Shown: positions 31,962 through 34,375 of the stretch, one piece after another
Layout of the letters: each line of letters starts with the position of its first letter
How positions within the stretch are numbered: position 1 is the first letter of the stretch
Source of the DNA: an uncultured Rhodospirillales bacterium
GTDB lineage: Bacteria; Pseudomonadota; Alphaproteobacteria; Acetobacterales; Acetobacteraceae
DNA: 34,375 nt
Direction of reading: 5' to 3'
Assembly (NCBI GenBank): GCA_903844135.1
Contig: CAIMSN010000072.1
Span: 1-34,375, forward strand
Notes under the pieces: model-generated
What the model was told of the DNA's origin: nothing
Database searches by the model: none
Seen by the model: only the letters and a program-made list of their open reading frames with translations
Program-made: the position numbers and the translations under genes

Positions 31962-33500
31962 ATGGCATCAACGACATCCGCGATCTGGATCGATGTCGAG
32001 GACCTGTTCCACTACATCCAGCATAATGCCCGGCTGAGCGGCATCCAGCGCCTGACCTACGAACTCTATACCGCCCTCGAGGCGCGCGCCGCCGTCTCCG
32101 GCCGCCGCATCGGCTATGTCAGGCTCGACCCCCGTACCGATTCGTTCCGCGTGGTGCGCTGGTCCGAGGTGCGCGCGCTGTGCCATGGCCTGACCGTTTC
32201 GCATCGCGAAACCGAGGCGGCGCAGCCGGCGCCCTCGATGCAGAGGGCTCCCAGACCCGGCTCGCTGCAGATCCTGTCCCGTCGCGCCGCGCTCTACATC
32301 AACCATCGTTTGCCGCCGGAGGCGCGCGCGCCGTTCCACCGCTTCTGCACGCTGCAATATTCCGCACTCAAATCGCTCGTCAGCGTCGGTCGCGCCGGCA
32401 TGGAGACGGTCCGCGACACCCTGCCGCAGACCGAGCGGCCGGCGGCCCCGGCTGCTTCATCGTTGGCCGGCGCGCCGCAGACCGATGCGACCGCCCTAGG
32501 CAAGGCTCCAGGAACCGCTCCGGGAGCGGCCGTGGGCGCGGCGCTGCGCGACGTCGCGGCGCCGGGAGACTGGCTGCTGTCGCTGGGCGCTTCCTGGCAT
32601 CGCACCGACTACGGCGCGCTGCTGCACGAGGCGCGTCAGCAATGCCGGGTCAGGACCGGGATCCTGTTCTACGACCTGATTCCGCTGCGCCGCCCGGAAT
32701 GGTGCCACCACACGCTGGTCGAGACGTTCGGGACCTGGCTGAACGGCGTCCTGCCGGCCACCGACGCGCTGTTCGCGATCTCCGACGCCACGGCGCGGGA
32801 TGTCGAGGCGCTGCTGGCCACGCGCTGGCGCACCGTGCAGGTGCGCACCCTGCCGGTCGGGACCGGTTTCCCGGCCTCCGCCAGGGCGGTCGGTCGCGCG
32901 GCGGAGCATGTTCCGGCGCATAGCGTGCCGAAGCCGGGCAGCTACGTGCTGTTCGTCTCGACCATCGAGGCCCGCAAGAACCATGCGCTGATGTTCCAGG
33001 TCTGGCGCCGCCTGGCGGAGACGCTGCCGCCGGAGGCGCTGCCCACCCTCGTCTTCGCCGGCCGGGTCGGCTGGCTGGTCGCCGACCTGATGCTGCAGAT
33101 CGCCAACACCAACTATTGCGACGGCAAGCTGGTGATCATCGAGGATCCGTCCGATGCGGTGCTGATGCGGCTCTATGAGGGGTGCCTGTTCACCGTGCTG
33201 CCGTCCCTGTTCGAAGGATGGGGCCTGCCGGTGACCGAGAGCCTCGCCGCCGGCAAGCCGTGCGTCACCTCCGACAACACCTCGCTGCCGGAAGCCGGCG
33301 CCGGCCTGACCAAAATGATCGACGCCTACGACGTGAACGCGGCGACCAGGCTGTTCCACGAATTGCTGACGGATCGTCCCGGCCTCGACGCCTGGGAGGA
33401 GCGGGTGCGGCGCGAGTTCGTGCCGGTGCCCTGGACCCGCTCCGCGGATGCGCTGCTGGACGGGCTCTCCTGCTACGAGCGCGCCGGAGAGCGCCGATGA
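31962..33500 (+). CDS. Family-4 (GT-B) glycosyltransferase
   Basis: A 512-residue retaining GT-B glycosyltransferase. The C-terminal nucleotide-sugar domain is clear: YVLFVSTIEARKNHALMFQV, LPTLVFAGRVGWLV, VIIEDPSDAVLMRLYEGC, and the E-x7-E motif in FEGWGLPVTE (E418 and E426) followed by SLAAGKPCVTSD. The N terminus starts with IWIDVEDLFHYIQHNARLSG and IQRLTYELY, a motif also present in the next gene product. Between the two domains is a low-complexity Ala/Pro-rich insert at roughly 150-190. The ATG at 31962 is the first one giving the conserved N terminus. The stop overlaps the next start (ATGA, 33497-33500). Sugar and acceptor are unknown; the setting suggests polysaccharide synthesis. Confidence 0.9.
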   Translation: MASTTSAIWIDVEDLFHYIQHNARLSGIQRLTYELYTALEARAAVSGRRIGYVRLDPRTDSFRVVRWSEVRALCHGLTVSHRETEAAQPAPSMQRAPRPGSLQILSRRAALYINHRLPPEARAPFHRFCTLQYSALKSLVSVGRAGMETVRDTLPQTERPAAPAASSLAGAPQTDATALGKAPGTAPGAAVGAALRDVAAPGDWLLSLGASWHRTDYGALLHEARQQCRVRTGILFYDLIPLRRPEWCHHTLVETFGTWLNGVLPATDALFAISDATARDVEALLATRWRTVQVRTLPVGTGFPASARAVGRAAEHVPAHSVPKPGSYVLFVSTIEARKNHALMFQVWRRLAETLPPEALPTLVFAGRVGWLVADLMLQIANTNYCDGKLVIIEDPSDAVLMRLYEGCLFTVLPSLFEGWGLPVTESLAAGKPCVTSDNTSLPEAGAGLTKMIDAYDVNAATRLFHELLTDRPGLDAWEERVRREFVPVPWTRSADALLDGLSCYERAGERR

Positions 33501-34375
33501 GCGCCGCGCCGAGGATCTGGTTCGACGTCGAGGACCTGTTCCATTTCGCCGACCGCAACGCCCGCCCCACCGGGATCCAGCGCGTCTGCTACGAGATCTT
33601 CCTCGCGGCGCTGGCCGATCCCGCGGTGGCGCCGCGGATCGGCTTCGTGCGCCATTCCGGCACCGAACGCGGCTTCATCGAGGCGAACTGGGAACTGCTC
33701 GACTACAAGCTGCGGCATGTCACGGACCGGCCGTCCGAGATGCCGCAATTGCGGTCCGAGACCGGCGACGAGGCCGTCCCGGCGATGCTGGAGGCGCCTG
33801 CTCAGGATGCGGGCGCGGCACCGCACGACCAGGCCGGGCCGCGGAGACGGCCGCTGCCGCTCCGCCTGCTCAGGCGCGCCGGCGCGATGGTGCCGCGTCG
33901 TATCGCCAGGCCCGGTTTCCTGTTCGCGGTGATGCAGGTCCAGGCCGGCGCCGCCCTGACCGGCGCCGTCGGGCTGACCATCGCCGATCGTGCCCGTCGT
34001 GGCGCGCGCCAGGGCGCGATCCGTCTGCGGCGGCTGCCGATCGTCGCCCGTCTCGTGGCGGAACGGGCCCCTGAGGACCCGCCGCCGCCGCCGCCGCCGC
34101 TCCCGCCGCGTCGCCTCGCCGAGATCGCCGATCGCGGCGACGTGCTGGCGGTGCTGGGCTCGCCCTGGTTCGAGGTGGATTACGCGGAGCTGGTGAGCCA
34201 TGTCCGAGGCCGGCTGGGCCTGCGGGTGGCGGTGCTGATGCACGACGTCATCCCGGTGCGACGGCCGGAGTGGGTCGATCGCGGCACCGTCAGGGTGTTC
34301 CGCGACTGGTACCGGACCGTGCTGCCTCTGGCGGACTACGTGTTCGCCAATTCGCAGGCCACCGCCGACGACGTC
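33497..34375 (+). CDS. Second GT4-like glycosyltransferase, paralogue of the preceding gene, 3' end outside window
   Basis: The frame is open for 293 codons to the end of the window with no stop. The N terminus RIWFDVEDLFHFADRNARPT with GIQRVCYEIF closely parallels the preceding protein. The later segment VAVLMHDVIPVRRPEWVDRG also matches its counterpart ILFYDLIPLRRPEWCHH. The two genes therefore arose by duplication or belong to one glycosyltransferase subfamily. Between these conserved parts is a basic, low-complexity region with seven consecutive CCG codons (34079-34099) encoding a polyproline run ending PPLPP. The C-terminal nucleotide-sugar domain with the E-x7-E motif would lie beyond the window. 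The start overlaps the previous stop by four bases, so translation is coupled. Role is inferred as sugar transfer in the same polysaccharide. Confidence 0.85.
   Translation, partial: MSAAPRIWFDVEDLFHFADRNARPTGIQRVCYEIFLAALADPAVAPRIGFVRHSGTERGFIEANWELLDYKLRHVTDRPSEMPQLRSETGDEAVPAMLEAPAQDAGAAPHDQAGPRRRPLPLRLLRRAGAMVPRRIARPGFLFAVMQVQAGAALTGAVGLTIADRARRGARQGAIRLRRLPIVARLVAERAPEDPPPPPPPLPPRRLAEIADRGDVLAVLGSPWFEVDYAELVSHVRGRLGLRVAVLMHDVIPVRRPEWVDRGTVRVFRDWYRTVLPLADYVFANSQATADDV

Noticed and set aside
1-34375. CRISPR arrays, insertion sequences, prophage or integrase genes
   Set aside because: No regularly spaced repeats, transposase, integrase or attachment-site duplication next to the tRNA was seen on either strand.

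Overview
The window is a very GC-rich, densely coded stretch of chromosome from an alphaproteobacterium. Two gene strings point to this: pcm-like/tolC/popZ/valS and nagZ/scpA/scpB/tatB/tatC/serS. Both are arrangements I know from alphaproteobacteria, and PopZ is restricted to that class. The base composition and the style of the accessory genes suggest Rhodospirillales, perhaps Acetobacteraceae, but that placement is inference. I see no insertion sequence, phage gene or CRISPR array. One RNA gene is visible, tRNA-Cys(GCA).

Layout from left to right. (1) 3-1465 (+): the end of an AtzE/HpxY-type amidase gene and hpxZ, a nitrogen-scavenging pair whose upstream partners lie outside the window. 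(2) 1462-3311 (-): tRNA-Cys followed by two unrecognised membrane proteins. (3) 3452-9157 (+): Pcm-like methyltransferase, TolC-type outer-membrane channel, polar organiser PopZ and valyl-tRNA synthetase. (4) 9174-12557 (+): ilvD and two different glutathione S-transferase family genes, the second YghU-like. (5) 12562-17419 (-): an M61 peptidase, a Tat-exported phospholipase C-type phosphoesterase and an overlapping four-repeat membrane protein. (6) 17588-20397 (+): a compact three-gene set made of a membrane-anchored small protein, a membrane-anchored single-ring Clp-type AAA+ ATPase and another anchored or exported protein. This is the least familiar part of the window. (7) 20404-21589 (-): erpA and xthA, one base apart. 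(8) 21702-29639 (+): argS, a SPOR-domain protein, nagZ, scpA, scpB, tatB, tatC and serS, many overlapping by 1-4 bases. tatA is missing from its usual place. (9) 29614-29779: an imperfect nested inverted repeat at the 3' end of serS. (10) 29933-34375 (+): three glycosyltransferase genes, the last cut by the window end, probably the start of a surface polysaccharide locus.

Most of the content is housekeeping: translation, Fe-S maturation, branched-chain amino acid synthesis, cell-wall recycling, chromosome segregation and protein export. One functional link lies within the window: the phospholipase carries a twin-arginine signal, so it should use the translocase partly encoded by tatB and tatC. 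Very long reading frames occur opposite many genes; these follow from the GC-rich third codon positions and are not annotated.
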